A stretch of 64,000 nucleotides of DNA from Archivesica marissinica (GCA_014843695.1 CM026403.1:41940572-42004571); one strand, 5' to 3'. Shown: positions 63,201 through 63,301, counted from the first letter of the stretch. Numbers and translations are program-made. The notes: generated from the letters alone by a model not told the origin.

Positions 63201-63301
63201 AGTGAGTGCTTGGTCAAACACATCTCTGACCTTCCGGACACCATCGTCTCCTCCCATCCCACCAATAGAGAATTGTACATACTCTAACCATATCGGAATG
63301 G
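3492..63301 (-). CDS. SART3: SART3-like gene, partial: 15 internal exons of the U4/U6 snRNP recycling factor
   Basis: In animals SART3 (Prp24/p110-like) is a nuclear RNA-binding protein. Its HAT repeats bind partner proteins and its RRMs bind U6, promoting U4/U6 re-annealing after splicing. I joined the exons 63117-63301, 56907-57012, 52219-52343, 46514-46669, 45805-45943, 38459-38566, 37473-37535, 36295-36353, 30229-30338, 27278-27390, 22749-22825, 19476-19664, 15911-16226, 15294-15403 and 3492-3683. All have AG/GT borders, and the fourteen junction phases (0,1,0,0,1,1,1,0,2,1,0,0,1,0) keep one open frame of about 682 residues. From memory of the human protein, the HAT part aligns almost gap-free; landmarks are VRNCPW, DYLRRR, KGRELW and HCRKVL. 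RRM1 shows RNP2 (VFVSNL) and RNP1 (KGFAYVEF). About 190 N-terminal residues, RRM2 and the C-terminus are outside the window. Introns run from 0.5 to 11.6 kb and hold nearly every other feature listed. No stop or frameshift was seen in the joined exons. Confidence 0.95.
3835..4080. mobile_element. MITE, TTAACCC family (copy 2)
   Basis: The ends ttaacccatttcattctgga and tatccagaatcaaatgggtca are inverted. Inside is a strong palindrome, gcaaacaacatagatccaga against its partner near 3930, centred on agcgtgacgct. It lies 150 bp upstream of the e15 acceptor. Confidence 0.82.
4081..4490. other. Intronic stretch without a recognised feature
   Basis: AT-rich sequence with short overlapping open frames on both strands, none resembling a known domain. 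I see no repeat or hairpin of note. Confidence 0.6.
4497..5872 (-). mobile_element. SINE-6 copy split by a DNA element
   Basis: The two parts 4497-4691 and 5807-5872 join into a copy of the SINE at 22418-22660. The shared blocks are cgggttttacgcctgca, ctatatcgccggcgg and ccaaccactcgaccacggag. On the minus strand the right end is a tRNA-like head (gtggtcgagtggttacggtc, then cgggtt..agccccgctc). A 1.1-kb element with its 5-bp duplication separates the halves. Confidence 0.85.
4692..5806. mobile_element. Non-autonomous DNA element, 1115 bp, with 5-bp target duplication
   Basis: The termini are cagggcccgcgctggc and gccagagcaggccctg, imperfect inverted repeats. Flanks are gtgat at 4687-4691 and gtgat at 5807-5811. 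The intact SINE at 22590 has a single gtgatgat there, so the pre-insertion site and the 5-bp duplication can be read directly. The interior is AT-rich with no transposase-like frame. Five-bp duplications are known for a few superfamilies such as Transib, but the CAGGG terminus does not fit Transib, so I leave the class open. Confidence 0.8.
5930..6400 (+). pseudogene. LINE remnant, C-terminal zinc-motif region (Tx1/L1-like)
   Basis: In the plus direction, NNLYKCKLAHSN, CDLCNSHEESIEHLFWEC and, after frameshifts, INVFWVC and KFIIFWSKYRKYIPQFERL can be read. A C..C followed by EE..EHLFW.C and a trailing FI-x-KYI segment is the C-terminal part of L1/Tx1-type LINE ORF2 proteins. Stops and frameshifts show it is dead. 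No 5' parts are present. Confidence 0.65.
6600..7618. repeat. 46-bp satellite, left block (about 21 copies)
   Basis: The unit is acgacaggtgcatgttatat then ggatattgacacagtgtactagcaga. The block is cut at 7618 by a LINE and resumes at 11748 with the same unit. The copies at 6600-6700 and 7120-7145 carry an extra aatgccat insertion. Confidence 0.97.
8053..8868 (+). pseudogene. LINE endonuclease domain, interrupted
   Basis: The frame reads LMQWNAEGVFNKKTELEQ, VCCIQETHLNKD and VVGDFNSHSQSWGY. It is then cut by a TAG at 8515-8517 and continues in the same frame with EDWQDEHNLILVNQP, SPDLAFC and GGSDHKPVFLTI. QETH, GDFN and SDHKP are the catalytic motifs of APE-like LINE endonucleases. A frame change near 8820 leads into the linker before the RT. 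Confidence 0.9.
8807..10695 (+). pseudogene. LINE reverse transcriptase, interrupted
   Basis: The linker from 8807 has a TGA at 9098-9100 and then continues in frame. RT motifs follow: KSPGPDGISNEML, WKEATVIPIYKNGKD, SYRPISLTSC, EQAGFRQ, DLQKAFDKVW, GVPQGGVISPTLF and ALYADDLVMW with the YADD catalytic centre. A frame change near 10280 leads into TYLGVTFDRRQTW and the thumb region up to 10695, followed by another frame change. Confidence 0.93.
10671..11723 (+). pseudogene. LINE RNase H and C-terminal cysteine motif, interrupted
   Basis: VYTDGSATKAVANGGAGV supplies the first aspartate of RNase H. After a frame change near 11130, FQTDALSVLDAL and QWVPAHIGIPGNEAADQLAK supply the rest, with the GNEAAD aspartate. 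The C-terminal CRKLGLAPSTACSCNVG, EHILQECP is the usual cysteine motif ending I/Jockey-group ORF2 proteins. An RNase H is typical of the I group, which argues against Jockey proper or CR1. Confidence 0.88.
11748..14709. repeat. 46-bp satellite, right block (about 64 copies)
   Basis: Same unit as 6600-7618. Polymorphic positions (ggatattg/ggacattg, aacgac/aatgac, catgtt/catgct/cgtgtt) recur in blocks. A roughly 140-bp pattern containing a unit shortened to gacagtgtac repeats near 12490, 12630 and 14690, showing multi-unit duplication. Confidence 0.97.
14860..15045 (-). mobile_element. SINE-3 copy
   Basis: On the minus strand it reads cgtagcacattcgcttcagg, a gggttcgagcccc-like B box (here tagttcgagccccgcc), then gcccttaggcaatgcattta and the gattaata tail. 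Other copies are at 54402-56735 (split) and 63717-63953. Confidence 0.8.
15294..15403 (-). CDS. SART3: SART3 exon e14 (start of RRM1, RNP2 motif)
   Basis: The acceptor gttacag and donor AAG|GTATTA (phase 0) enclose EASDSSSRDHSKDDK and TVFVSNLSFNIDEDQIHKFF. VFVSNL is the RNP2 strand of an RRM and matches human ITVFVSNLPYS. The RRM continues in e15, 11.6 kb away. Confidence 0.95.
15555..15722. repeat. 42-bp tandem repeat, 4 copies
   Basis: The unit reads tgtctatccggtatgaagct then acggtgcccggcccccact. It is identical in all four copies and sits in the 0.5-kb intron between e13 and e14. Confidence 0.95.
15911..16226 (-). CDS. SART3: SART3 exon e13 with in-frame PPPGFK repeats
   Basis: The acceptor gttccag precedes 16226 and the donor ACTG|GTAAGC follows 15911 (phase 1). 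The exon starts DGKQEAMETSDDGFKVPGP. It then holds six tandem copies of an 11-residue unit, (P)PPGFK[E/D]EKSA (33 bp each, 16148-15950), and ends GPPGKKLKTG. The repeat lies between the basic linker and RRM1, where the human protein has an unstructured acidic segment. I know of no PPPGFK repeat in vertebrate SART3. Confidence 0.88.
15950..16148 (-). repeat. SART3: 33-bp in-frame coding repeat in SART3 exon e13
   Basis: Six copies of a unit encoding PPPGFK[E/D]EKSA. E and D alternate at the seventh position, suggesting doubling of a two-unit block (66 bp). The length is a multiple of three, so the frame is kept. Confidence 0.93.
16275..16470. repeat. Direct duplication of about 88 bp
   Basis: The block caatttaaactgtattgtaa to accttcatgtgtagtatta occurs twice in a row. 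It leads into the 37-bp array. Confidence 0.88.
16500..17275. repeat. Two related arrays: 37-bp (about 7 copies) then 24-bp (about 18 copies)
   Basis: The first unit is ttcaacagacattttcaatt, then gtgcatattgaactgta, nearly identical in all copies. From about 16790 the unit drifts to ttcaacrggcaatttgaaat followed by gtat, with ttcagcgggc forms to the right. Both share a 'Tgtattcaac-gcaattt' core, so the 37-bp unit probably arose from the shorter one. Confidence 0.93.
17410..17605 (-). mobile_element. SINE-4 copy, diverged
   Basis: It shares cacccctatt..gggccagccat, cggtaaccatta and cc(c)actcca with the better copy at 58385-58657. On the minus strand the tRNA-like head is at the right. Confidence 0.65.
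17660..17956 (+). mobile_element. SINE-1, complete copy with 13-bp target duplication
   Basis: Perfect duplications caaagagggaaat flank it at 17647-17659 and 17957-17969. The 5' part is tRNA-like: tagtccagtggtgacacgct resembles an A box and gattcgatccc a B box. The body of about 200 bp is shared with copies at 2725, 3215, 20159, 37172 and 46133. The 3' end is gcgacgataaatatacataa. It is the reference copy for this window. Confidence 0.93.
18108..18917 (+). mobile_element. TIR DNA element carrying a THAP-domain exon
   Basis: The termini ctcaatggcaaatagcagt and actgctatttgccattgag are a perfect 19-bp inverted repeat. The similarity extends inward with gaps to the ggcgcc and cccgg blocks. It is too short for a transposase but keeps the first coding exon (THAP). 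It is probably an internal deletion derivative of an element whose transposase begins with THAP (P-like and some other superfamilies do). No clean target duplication was seen. Confidence 0.8.
18257..18399 (+). pseudogene. THAP zinc-finger first exon (N-terminal half of the domain)
   Basis: The start MPSTCCCVPQCHLRGG is followed by HEFPKDYDRRSKWVNAIRR and DWQPSK. This is the first half of a THAP finger: C-x4-C, FPKD, R..KWV.AI and W.PSK. The partner cysteine and histidine (C..H) would be in the next exon. A consensus donor AT|GTAAGC ends the exon at 18399. No second exon is present before the right end of the element. Confidence 0.8.
18930..19056. mobile_element. Small foldback MITE (127 bp) with 8-bp target duplication
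   Basis: tccaggcc at 18922-18929 and 19057-19064 flanks a near-palindrome. Its arms run gaggttataaaaaacttttc, tcagatctcaaactc and the reverse. An 8-bp duplication fits a hAT or P type element. It is adjacent to the THAP element. Confidence 0.82.
19203..19436 (+). mobile_element. SINE-2 copy
   Basis: The tRNA-like head gattagcgcagtggttggca and the B box cgggttcgatact are followed by ggtgggttttctccggttt and the tail taatataagttgttaaagct. It ends only about 40 bp past the e12 donor on the opposite strand. Other copies are at 21604 and 23375. Confidence 0.85.
19476..19664 (-). CDS. SART3: SART3 exon e12 (Q/K-rich low-complexity linker)
   Basis: The acceptor ttctacag precedes 19664. The 63-codon exon begins QTESSNHDQMKKLDKKGKQK and continues as a run of Q, K, P and S. 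It ends ITDIKPYKRK at a weak donor AAAG|GTTTGG. Human SART3 has a K/R-rich nuclear localisation and LSm-interacting region at this place; here the basic residues are kept but diluted by glutamines. The donor call is the least certain part; it is supported by phase 0 into e13. Confidence 0.82.
19855..19930. repeat. Possible transposon end (ccgtattcg type)
   Basis: ccgtattcgtttgtgtatag followed by gtcgcactggagtataagac resembles an interspersed repeat end I associate with animal DNA transposons. I do not find the opposite end here. Confidence 0.35.
20159..20450 (-). mobile_element. SINE-1, complete copy with 9-bp target duplication
   Basis: tacgatcat at 20150-20158 and 20451-20459 flanks a full minus-strand SINE-1. 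The tRNA-like head (tagtccagtggtaacacgct on the minus strand) is at the right and the tail at the left. Confidence 0.92.
20460..21603. other. Intronic stretch without a recognised feature
   Basis: AT-rich, with a short (ac)n run near 20900. A tRNA-like or SINE relic may be present near 21080-21145 (minus strand, ggttcaaa-like), but it is too diverged to call. Confidence 0.55.
21604..21785 (+). mobile_element. SINE-2 copy, 5' truncated
   Basis: It shares ggtggggtttctccgggta, cctcccacacgaatgacca, gctttcatccgcgccaacga and the ataagttgttagaacttgct tail with the copies at 19203 and 23375. The tRNA head is missing. Confidence 0.85.
22082..22287. mobile_element. MITE, TTAACCC family (copy 3, best preserved)
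   Basis: The ends ttaacccatttcattctgga and tccagaatgaaatgggttaa are perfect. The inverted repeat runs about 53 bp inward through aaaggcttttgcaaacaaca. The middle keeps the cagccgcagcgtgacgctg palindrome. It is non-coding. Confidence 0.92.
22418..22660 (-). mobile_element. SINE-6 copy (intact reference)
   Basis: On the minus strand the head ccgtggtcgagtggttaagg and gggttcgagccccgctcag form a tRNA-like promoter with A and B boxes. The tail at the left reads cgtaaaacccgaaatataac. This copy shows the undisturbed target gtgatgat used to size the insertion at 4692. Confidence 0.85.
22749..22825 (-). CDS. SART3: SART3 exon e11 (charged linker after HAT domain)
   Basis: The acceptor tttccaag and donor AAAAG|GTACTG enclose NLEQYEQAAMKCEAQ and MERINERREK, corresponding to human SLEDWDIAVQKTETRLARVNEQR. 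The frame joins e10 (phase 1) and e12 (phase 0). A 31-bp repeat (22858-22985) lies about 35 bp upstream of the acceptor. Confidence 0.92.
22858..22990. repeat. 31-bp tandem repeat, about 4 copies
   Basis: The unit is ctcatacaatatatttacat followed by cgctactgcat. One copy has an extra accggt. It lies 35 bp upstream of the e11 acceptor. Confidence 0.92.
23000..23370. other. Intronic stretch without a recognised feature
   Basis: It contains two similar gttcaaggtcact phrases (about 23115 and 23200) and otherwise nothing I can classify. Confidence 0.5.
23375..23622 (-). mobile_element. SINE-2, full-length minus-strand copy
   Basis: On the minus strand it runs gtccgattagtgcagtggtt, B box ggttcgatcctcggac, ggtgggttttctccgggtac, then the tail ataagttgttaaaacttgct. 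It ends in an AT-rich end. It is the most complete copy of the family here. Confidence 0.88.
23860..24030 (-). mobile_element. SINE-5 fragment
   Basis: It shares ggtggaggacaa, cagccagctggata, cacttgacacc and the cagcgatgaggggcaagtga block with 57095-57995 and 30430-30640. It is decayed. Confidence 0.6.
24180..27255. repeat. About 53-bp tandem array with variable C-tract, about 57 copies
   Basis: The unit is tgattgacctttcattgcat, then ggaagtggcagactaccttg, then caacac plus a C-run of 4 to 11. Unit length varies mainly through the C-run. The last units at 27060-27190 carry a cagacacac variant. In the SART3 transcript (minus strand) each unit has a G-run and a donor-like CAAG|GTAGTC. The array starts 23 bp past the e10 donor. 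Confidence 0.97.
27278..27390 (-). CDS. SART3: SART3 exon e10 (last HAT repeats)
   Basis: The acceptor atttcag and donor GAAG|GTATGG (phase 1) enclose NYGDNKHCRKVLQRAL and DWPESIVDAFINFERLEG, matching human GDTQHCRKALHRAV..YPEHVCEVLLTMERTEG. A second, diverged copy of part of the exon (27412-27475, tgaaagcatctacaatagat.. to tttaatgctcg) lies just upstream in the intron and looks like a broken tandem duplicate. The C-rich 53-bp array starts 23 bp past the donor. Confidence 0.93.
27391..27838. other. Intronic stretch with a partial exon-like duplicate
   Basis: 27412-27480 repeats part of exon e10 (gcatctacaatagattctgg, ccagtctgcagcagagttta) with changes and no splice sites. This looks like a dead duplicate of about 65 bp. 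The rest is AT-rich without features. Confidence 0.6.
27839..29384 (+). mobile_element. Tigger/pogo-type element, internally deleted
   Basis: The left end cagtcaaacctgccttaac follows TA. The right end ttaaggcaggtttgac is its inverse, with the last bases lost. The interior carries the two ends of a Tigger-type transposase frame but lacks the catalytic core. Terminal cagtcaaacct with TA target sites is typical of pogo/Tigger elements; smaller relatives are at 37860 and 58168. Confidence 0.85.
28657..29082 (+). pseudogene. Tigger transposase relic (N-terminal HTH and C-terminal tail)
   Basis: MSSKRKCLTLENRVKCINLL, then ESGKSSHVVATEF, is the start of the CENP-B/Tigger N-terminal helix-turn-helix. 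It breaks off near 28760 and continues with the acidic C-terminal tail (SVSDAGECLSMLRNFALS, VKFRADYTVKQPKISE, stop). The middle, with the DDD catalytic residues, has been deleted, and a frame change lies near 28885. Confidence 0.8.
29385..29715. repeat. About 120-bp tandem repeat, 3 copies (block A)
   Basis: The unit runs aaacgacagccatttagcta, ccatatctatcccacctcca, tagatattactgg, then tatactattatatctcca. The same repeat returns at 32075-32440. Confidence 0.93.
29811..30228. other. Intronic stretch, G-rich spots only
   Basis: A ggggggtggggggg tract is at about 29825 and gaggggggtcggg at 29893. Otherwise AT-rich with no recognised gene or repeat. Confidence 0.55.
30229..30338 (-). CDS. SART3: SART3 exon e9 (HAT repeats)
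   Basis: The acceptor cattcag and donor AG|GTGAAT (phase 2) enclose AKFCKNLEKGRELW and NEAALWMEYFRFER. This matches human LCNNMQKARELWDSIM..ANMWLEYYNLER, a classic HAT pair. Confidence 0.94.
30420..30640 (-). mobile_element. SINE-5 copy
   Basis: On the minus strand it runs ggtggctgagtggttacggt, B box ggttcgaatcccactggggg, then the body with ggttctacgcaggtgctg and atatggcctaatc. Relatives are at 23860 and 57095. Confidence 0.8.
30920..31300. repeat. 46-bp AT-rich tandem repeat, about 8 copies
   Basis: The unit is tgaycttyrttatatcaattt then tactatataatttaaatg and gattaag. Copies diverge progressively to the right (gtcatatc, atcatgtc). Confidence 0.93.
31301..32074. other. Intronic stretch; 31880-31945 is duplicated at 35887
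   Basis: There is a 73-codon open frame at 31310 with no family resemblance. The block gaaatgtgggtcggcagcac, ccaaatacacctatattgct recurs at 35887-35950, so this is part of an interleaved duplication. Otherwise nothing. Confidence 0.6.
32075..32600. repeat. About 120-bp repeat (3 copies) followed by 55-bp repeat (2 copies)
   Basis: 32075-32440 repeats the unit of 29385-29715. 32480-32600 holds taatgtatgttgtattggta, atggcgtcaaaaggtgcttc, tatgagggaaagggt, the 55-bp unit that continues at 35549. A transposable element at 32601-35548 splits the 55-bp array. Confidence 0.92.
32971..33767. mobile_element. Nested TIR element, 797 bp
   Basis: The termini gggttgttttacaatcaggg and ccctgattgtaaaacaaccc are a perfect 20-bp inverted repeat, extending to 23-24 bp. 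Inside, cggaatca/ggagaggacat phrases occur twice (33172 and 33352). There is no coding match and the target duplication is unclear. Confidence 0.8.
34163..34208. other. 46-bp match to the THAP element intron
   Basis: This is the reverse complement of 18402-18447 without a mismatch, the sequence just after the THAP exon donor. It indicates that part of the nested 2.9-kb element, or an insertion in it, derives from the same THAP transposon family in opposite orientation. Confidence 0.85.
34501..35020. mobile_element. Nested TIR element, 520 bp, TA flanks
   Basis: The termini catagttccc and gggaactatg are flanked by TA (34499-34500, 35021-35022). A second inner inverted pair is ggcagccattttga with tcaaaatggcagcc. 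AT-rich, non-coding; a mariner/pogo-type TA target is possible. Confidence 0.72.
35100..35420 (-). pseudogene. LINE ORF2 C-terminal fragment
   Basis: In the minus direction it reads NPYCYKHIPVNKDSYKFSF, YPRTVIQWNLLPL and VDGFKALI. The pattern KDSYK-SF-PRTI-WN-LP is the C-terminal end of many non-LTR ORF2 proteins in invertebrates. No RT part is present. Confidence 0.6.
35549..35885. repeat. 55-bp tandem repeat, about 6 copies, right part
   Basis: The unit is the same as at 32480-32600. The first copy has a 7-bp insertion (ctggtaa) and cctc for cttc; the others are identical. Confidence 0.95.
36295..36353 (-). CDS. SART3: SART3 exon e8 (HAT repeats)
   Basis: This is a 59-nt exon with acceptor ttttcag and donor GAG|GTAATA, phase 0. 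It encodes NYGAEGDPNGTLRQFWALTE, aligned without gaps to human FNESGDPSCVIMQNWARIE. The GDP signature and the aromatic W of the HAT motif are kept. Confidence 0.9.
36354..36900. other. Intronic stretch with a Tigger-like terminus
   Basis: 36390-36510 has cagaaaaacccctctaatct and ctaatccggaatcg, resembling Tigger-type ends of the cagtggaacccctctaa class. I see no matching right end. The rest is featureless. Confidence 0.5.
36903..37172. repeat. 19-bp tandem repeat, about 14 copies
   Basis: The unit is catgacaacatgcacagtc, with c/t variants (agttcatg, atgtacag). It is in the intron between e7 and e8. Frames such as HVVMDCACC on the minus strand are artefacts of the repeat. Confidence 0.95.
37172..37322 (-). 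mobile_element. SINE-1 fragment
   Basis: It shares ggaatgatacagacagaga, ggttcttttaagtgcacgg and gtcagacaggggatcgaacc with the full copies. It is truncated in the head and tail. Confidence 0.75.
37473..37535 (-). CDS. SART3: SART3 exon e7 (HAT repeats)
   Basis: This short 63-nt exon has acceptor ttccag and donor ATA|GTAAGT. It encodes DHSEELQTFRLSLETAIEQLD, corresponding to human SKELEELRAAFTRALEYL. Phases 1 and 1 join cleanly to e6 and e8. It is too small to be found as an isolated open frame; the phase match and the family alignment support it. Confidence 0.9.
37860..38174. mobile_element. Pogo/Tigger-type MITE (315 bp)
   Basis: The ends cagtcaaacctgt and acaggtttgactg are inverted, with TA on the right. 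Internal ggtggcctttagcacaggttt occurs twice, the second as the terminus. It is in the e6-e7 intron. Confidence 0.82.
38193..38436. mobile_element. MITE, TTAACCC family (variant copy 4)
   Basis: It has ttaacccattcaaca and tttgaaagggttaa ends. A long central palindrome runs gtgcagatcctgatgagacg, centred on cggtcacg, to ctcatctggatctacac. It shares the variant core with 62853-63056, so the family has two subfamilies. Confidence 0.82.
38459..38566 (-). CDS. SART3: SART3 exon e6 (HAT repeats)
   Basis: The acceptor acttcag precedes 38566 and the donor GCAG|GTAATT follows 38459 (phase 1). The peptide VFEAALSSGF and LWTTFVDYLRRRIKWDA matches human FEKALNAGF..EIWQAYLDYLRRRVDF. It closes the 7.2-kb intron filled by the 43/47-bp array, whose left edge is about 250 bp upstream of this acceptor. 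Confidence 0.94.
38710..38815. repeat. 25-bp tandem repeat, 4 copies
   Basis: The unit is ccagaactgaatccagtaac followed by cttcc. It directly abuts the left edge of the 43/47-bp array. Confidence 0.88.
38816..45815. repeat. 43/47-bp tandem array, about 150 copies, anchored on the e5 splice donor
   Basis: The unit is ctctgttatacactaagtga, then ctatgaccagcytaccct, then tcaccctga. A shorter form lacks ctct. On the minus strand it contains GGGTGAAGG|GTARGC, which is exactly the e5 exon end and donor; the array begins at that junction. Higher-order duplication is visible: marker units at about 39373 and 42387, and 40226 and 43237, are about 3.01 kb apart. The segment 41760-42060 has many one-base gaps not seen elsewhere. 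Confidence 0.97.
45805..45943 (-). CDS. SART3: SART3 exon e5 (HAT repeats); its donor lies inside a 7-kb array
   Basis: The acceptor attgcag precedes 45943. The peptide DHTLRVPSISMDVYERCVRNCPW, followed by LWQNYMLSLERAG, is diagnostic of SART3 (human AIRNCPW..LW..YLLAMER). The donor is AAGG|GTAAGC at 45804, phase 1, joining SRVKG to VFEAAL of e6. The last nine exon bases (GGGTGAAGG) and the donor are identical to the minus-strand repeat unit of the 38.8-45.8 kb array, which starts at this junction. Confidence 0.94.
46046..46290 (-). mobile_element. SINE head joined to an inverted SINE-1 body
   Basis: 46046-46115 is a tRNA-like head on the plus strand (agtggtccagtggtatacat, acaggtttgatcccccgtc). 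46133-46290 is a SINE-1 body on the minus strand, its 3' tail facing the head. The body is cut off by the 63-bp array. This is a head-to-tail-inverted chimera, not a standard copy. Confidence 0.7.
46292..46550. repeat. 63-bp tandem repeat, about 4 copies, overlapping the e4 splice donor
   Basis: Units start at 46292, 46355, 46418 and 46481. The fourth runs into the end of exon e4. The minus-strand unit has gtggctccagta then atgtctg and ttttatagaacatttgtacc. The exon has gtggctacagta..tatctg|gtttgttgaacatttgtacc. The true junction is therefore a diverged unit, and the intronic copies have lost the GT. Confidence 0.9.
46514..46669 (-). CDS. SART3: SART3 exon e4 (HAT repeats); weak donor, partly copied into a 63-bp array
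   Basis: The acceptor tatag precedes 46669. The peptide is TAAAAPRLEQYQEYI, KDGDPARIQCLYERGI, LWLQYTKYL, aligning without gaps to human APRLAEYQAYIDFE..GDPARIQLIFERAL. The frame and the next exon (DHTLRVPS) fix the donor as CTG|GTTTGT, a weak consensus. Reading on past it meets TGA two codons later. The last about 37 exon bases and the first about 33 intron bases are a diverged copy of the 63-bp unit repeated to 46292. Confidence 0.9.
46829..46922. mobile_element. Left end of a Tigger-like element
   Basis: cagtcaaacctctctagagc after TA, with ttgtagagaggttgttgttc and tagggaggttc downstream, resembles a pogo-type end. Related sequence (cttgggaggtttt, gttgagaggtgtcgttcgtg) lies at 50290-50390 beyond the inserted Tigger. 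The outer element may thus have been split. Confidence 0.5.
47467..50258 (-). mobile_element. Tigger-type DNA transposon, 2.8 kb, decayed
   Basis: The ends cagtggaacctctctaaacc and tcttgggaggttccactg are inverted and flanked by TA (47465-47466 and 50259-50260). The interior holds a minus-strand transposase in at least two exons. It belongs to the pogo/Tigger group by its CENP-B-like N-terminus, its DDD core and its TA target. Confidence 0.92.
47819..49586 (-). pseudogene. Tigger transposase with disrupted frame
   Basis: Exon 1 (from 49586) starts MSQPPSKRRRIVLSLEDK and ends TIK at a donor AAG|GTGAGA. An acceptor ttttag at about 49327 resumes with VLAAEKYGVGKSTVGDI (psq-type HTH). After a frame change, 49202-48921 gives WDWFRSVRAKNIPVSG and NGWLEKWKDRHSV (CENP-B second HTH). 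A frame change near 48920 leads to FNCDETGLYFRALP with the first catalytic D. A TGA lies just before 48796. Then LLMLDNASSHGK and HLQPLDQGIIRAFKAYY supply the other two D residues. A tract of about 19 aspartates (ATC repeats, 48192-48250) interrupts the C-terminal tail. At least three lesions make it inactive. Confidence 0.9.
50457..51088. mobile_element. Tigger-type MITE with duplicated left end
   Basis: cagtggaacccctctaaagc occurs at 50457 and again at 50521, a 64-bp tandem copy of the end. The right end is gaggagtttcactg at 51088 before TA. An inverted pair (tacgaccttcttgactgatc at about 50416 and its reverse at about 50740) overlaps the left part. Confidence 0.78.
51165..52294. repeat. 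87-bp tandem array, about 13 copies, made of the exon e3 end and its donor
   Basis: The unit (plus strand) is tacttgtacgagatatttac, cagtttctcttcgtatggtt, ttactttctccagtttgatc, agagccttattgtacgcctg, ctttgtc. On the minus strand it encodes KQAYNKALIKLEKVKPYEEKL followed by gtaaat, as in exon e3. The unit is 29 codons long. Most copies have TAG where e3 has TAT, so read-through would stop at once. The first unit at 51165-51240 is diverged. Confidence 0.96.
52219..52343 (-). CDS. SART3: SART3 exon e3 (HAT repeats); its 3' end is the unit of an 87-bp array
   Basis: The acceptor is gttccag before 52343, completing a serine codon with the last base of e2. The peptide reads LEETFDEYKDW, YNKALIKLEKVKPYEEKL, matching human YNKALQQLEKYKPYEE. 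The donor is CTG|GTAAAT at 52218, phase 0. About 75 bp of this exon's 3' end plus 12 bp of intron form the repeat unit of the array that continues to 51165, so the true donor is followed by about a dozen near-identical copies. Confidence 0.93.
52440..54385. repeat. 34-bp tandem array, about 57 copies
   Basis: The unit is cctaagtgtttcatgtgacc followed by acactaaccttgaa. Variants are ctaactaa insertions, cctctaagt in the first units and tgtgacatgtgacc near the right end. A block of about 300 bp (53570-53760 and 53840-54050) is repeated. On the transcribed strand each unit has CAAG|GTTAGT. It starts 95 bp upstream of the e3 acceptor. Confidence 0.96.
54481..56572 (-). mobile_element. LINE (CR1/Jockey-like), 5' truncated, with 13-bp target duplication
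   Basis: gctgttacgattg at 54468-54480 and 56573-56585 flanks it exactly. On the minus strand it starts inside the RT domain and runs to a 3' end tttattccactatatac-inverse without poly(A). There is no endonuclease, so it is a truncated, dead-on-arrival copy. The FADD active site and the C-terminal cysteine motif suggest the CR1/Jockey side of the LINEs; no RNase H was seen. Confidence 0.9.
55357..56572 (-). pseudogene. LINE reverse transcriptase, 5' truncated
   Basis: SGPDGLSNRILKEACYEL, WKEANVSVIFKNGDP, NYRPISLLNT, QFQSGFLPGDST, FLDISKAFDKVWY, RAGVPQGSILGPLLF and RLFADDTSLY are the RT motifs in order, with FADD as the catalytic pair. The thumb follows (HKHLGLFLTKNCTWHTH, ILEYSDVVWDN). The first codons (MPKGTIVTA) come from the flanking SINE. 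The frame stops at 55357; in another frame the C-terminus continues to about 54870 (ISRYNLRNADAI, YYNSFLPSVIREWNDL, CRCRSNENSYHFFFEC). Confidence 0.93.
56907..57012 (-). CDS. SART3: SART3 exon e2 (HAT repeats)
   Basis: The acceptor tattacag precedes 57012 and the donor A|GTAAGT follows 56907, an excellent consensus, in phase 1. The peptide runs PDPGCVPTKELENKF, then VAALFKRQLTVPLQ, matching the HAT helix that reads LFRRQLAIPL in the human protein. The first part (PDPG to NKFSEQ) is an extension relative to human, which I believe is common in non-mammalian orthologues. An expanded SINE and its 32-bp array begin about 80 bp upstream of the acceptor. Confidence 0.92.
57095..57995 (-). mobile_element. 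SINE-5 copy containing a 32-bp array
   Basis: The left flank (atatggcgactctccagct, ggtggaggacagaacc) and right flank (cagctggataagctt, cttgacaccccccagtggga, gcggtgaggagcaagtgatc) are SINE-5 sequence, as at 30430 and 23860. The 32-bp units between them begin and end with SINE sequence (cagaacc..gcaagccagc). The array therefore grew from within the SINE. Confidence 0.82.
57146..57895. repeat. 32-bp tandem array, about 24 copies
   Basis: The unit is cagaacctcacacagaccgc followed by aagccagtactg. Variants are ctgcag/cggcag and accgc/actgc. Two shortened units at 57320 and 57830 lack cggcagaa. Thirty-two is not a multiple of three, so all three frames stay open across it; this is not evidence of coding. 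Confidence 0.97.
58168..58345. mobile_element. Pogo/Tigger-type MITE (178 bp)
   Basis: cagtcaaacctgtgttagtg and ttaaggcatgtttgactg are inverted ends with TA on both sides (58166-58167, 58346-58347). The interior has three ta(t/c)taagcagcca phrases. It is a short relative of the element at 27839. Confidence 0.88.
58385..58657 (-). mobile_element. SINE-4 copy
   Basis: On the minus strand it runs gtctccgtggcctagtggtt, aaggcgtccacctacagagt (A-box side), ggggtcgaatattcgaacct (B-box-like), then the body ending in aaatataataaacaaacacc. A weaker copy is at 17410. Confidence 0.82.
58898..59020. repeat. 40-bp tandem repeat, 3 copies
   Basis: The unit is aaaaccggccaatcaatgat followed by actgttaaatactcatccac. 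All three are identical. Confidence 0.95.
59064..62475. repeat. 98-bp tandem array, about 35 copies
   Basis: The unit contains caccatcatcagacacaaca, agaacactactctacaagac, atcagccagcaacatctaca, tatcaccacgaataatcgac, ggtgcaaggcacgtaccg. Variants (accgcaccat/actgcatcat, atcacca/atcatca) alternate, showing two-unit duplication at 60.8-62.0 kb. One-base deletions occur (60070, 60290, 61280, 61370, 61430). Ninety-eight is not a multiple of three, so the long open frames are repeat artefacts. Confidence 0.97.
62548..62660. repeat. 14-15-bp repeat gatcccagatgatg, about 8 copies
   Basis: The unit is gatcccagatgatg, with tggatcc and catatgg variants. The sequence is partly palindromic (ggatcc). Confidence 0.9.
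62853..63056. mobile_element. MITE, TTAACCC family (variant copy 5)
   Basis: It shares ttaacccattcaacaccaag, tccatgatatttttagac, gtgcagatcctgatgagac and ggatctacactttttgtaag with 38193-38436. The right end is mutated (gcgttat). It lies 60 bp past the e1 donor. Confidence 0.82.
63117..63301 (-). CDS. SART3: SART3 exon e1 (HAT repeats)
   Basis: The acceptor is ttacag at 63302-63307. The exon begins inside a codon, so two bases complete a split alanine codon, and then reads IPIWLEYVQFSIGGMGG, later VRKVRDVFDQAL and LWEAFREFENAI. This matches the HAT motif (W..Y, R.(V/I)(F/Y)(E/D)(R/Q)AL) and the human stretch around GQYSVGGIG to EFESAI. The chosen donor is TTG|GTAGGA at 63116, phase 0. An alternative donor lies a few bases upstream at CTG|GTCTTT. 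The preceding exon is outside the window. Confidence 0.9.
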
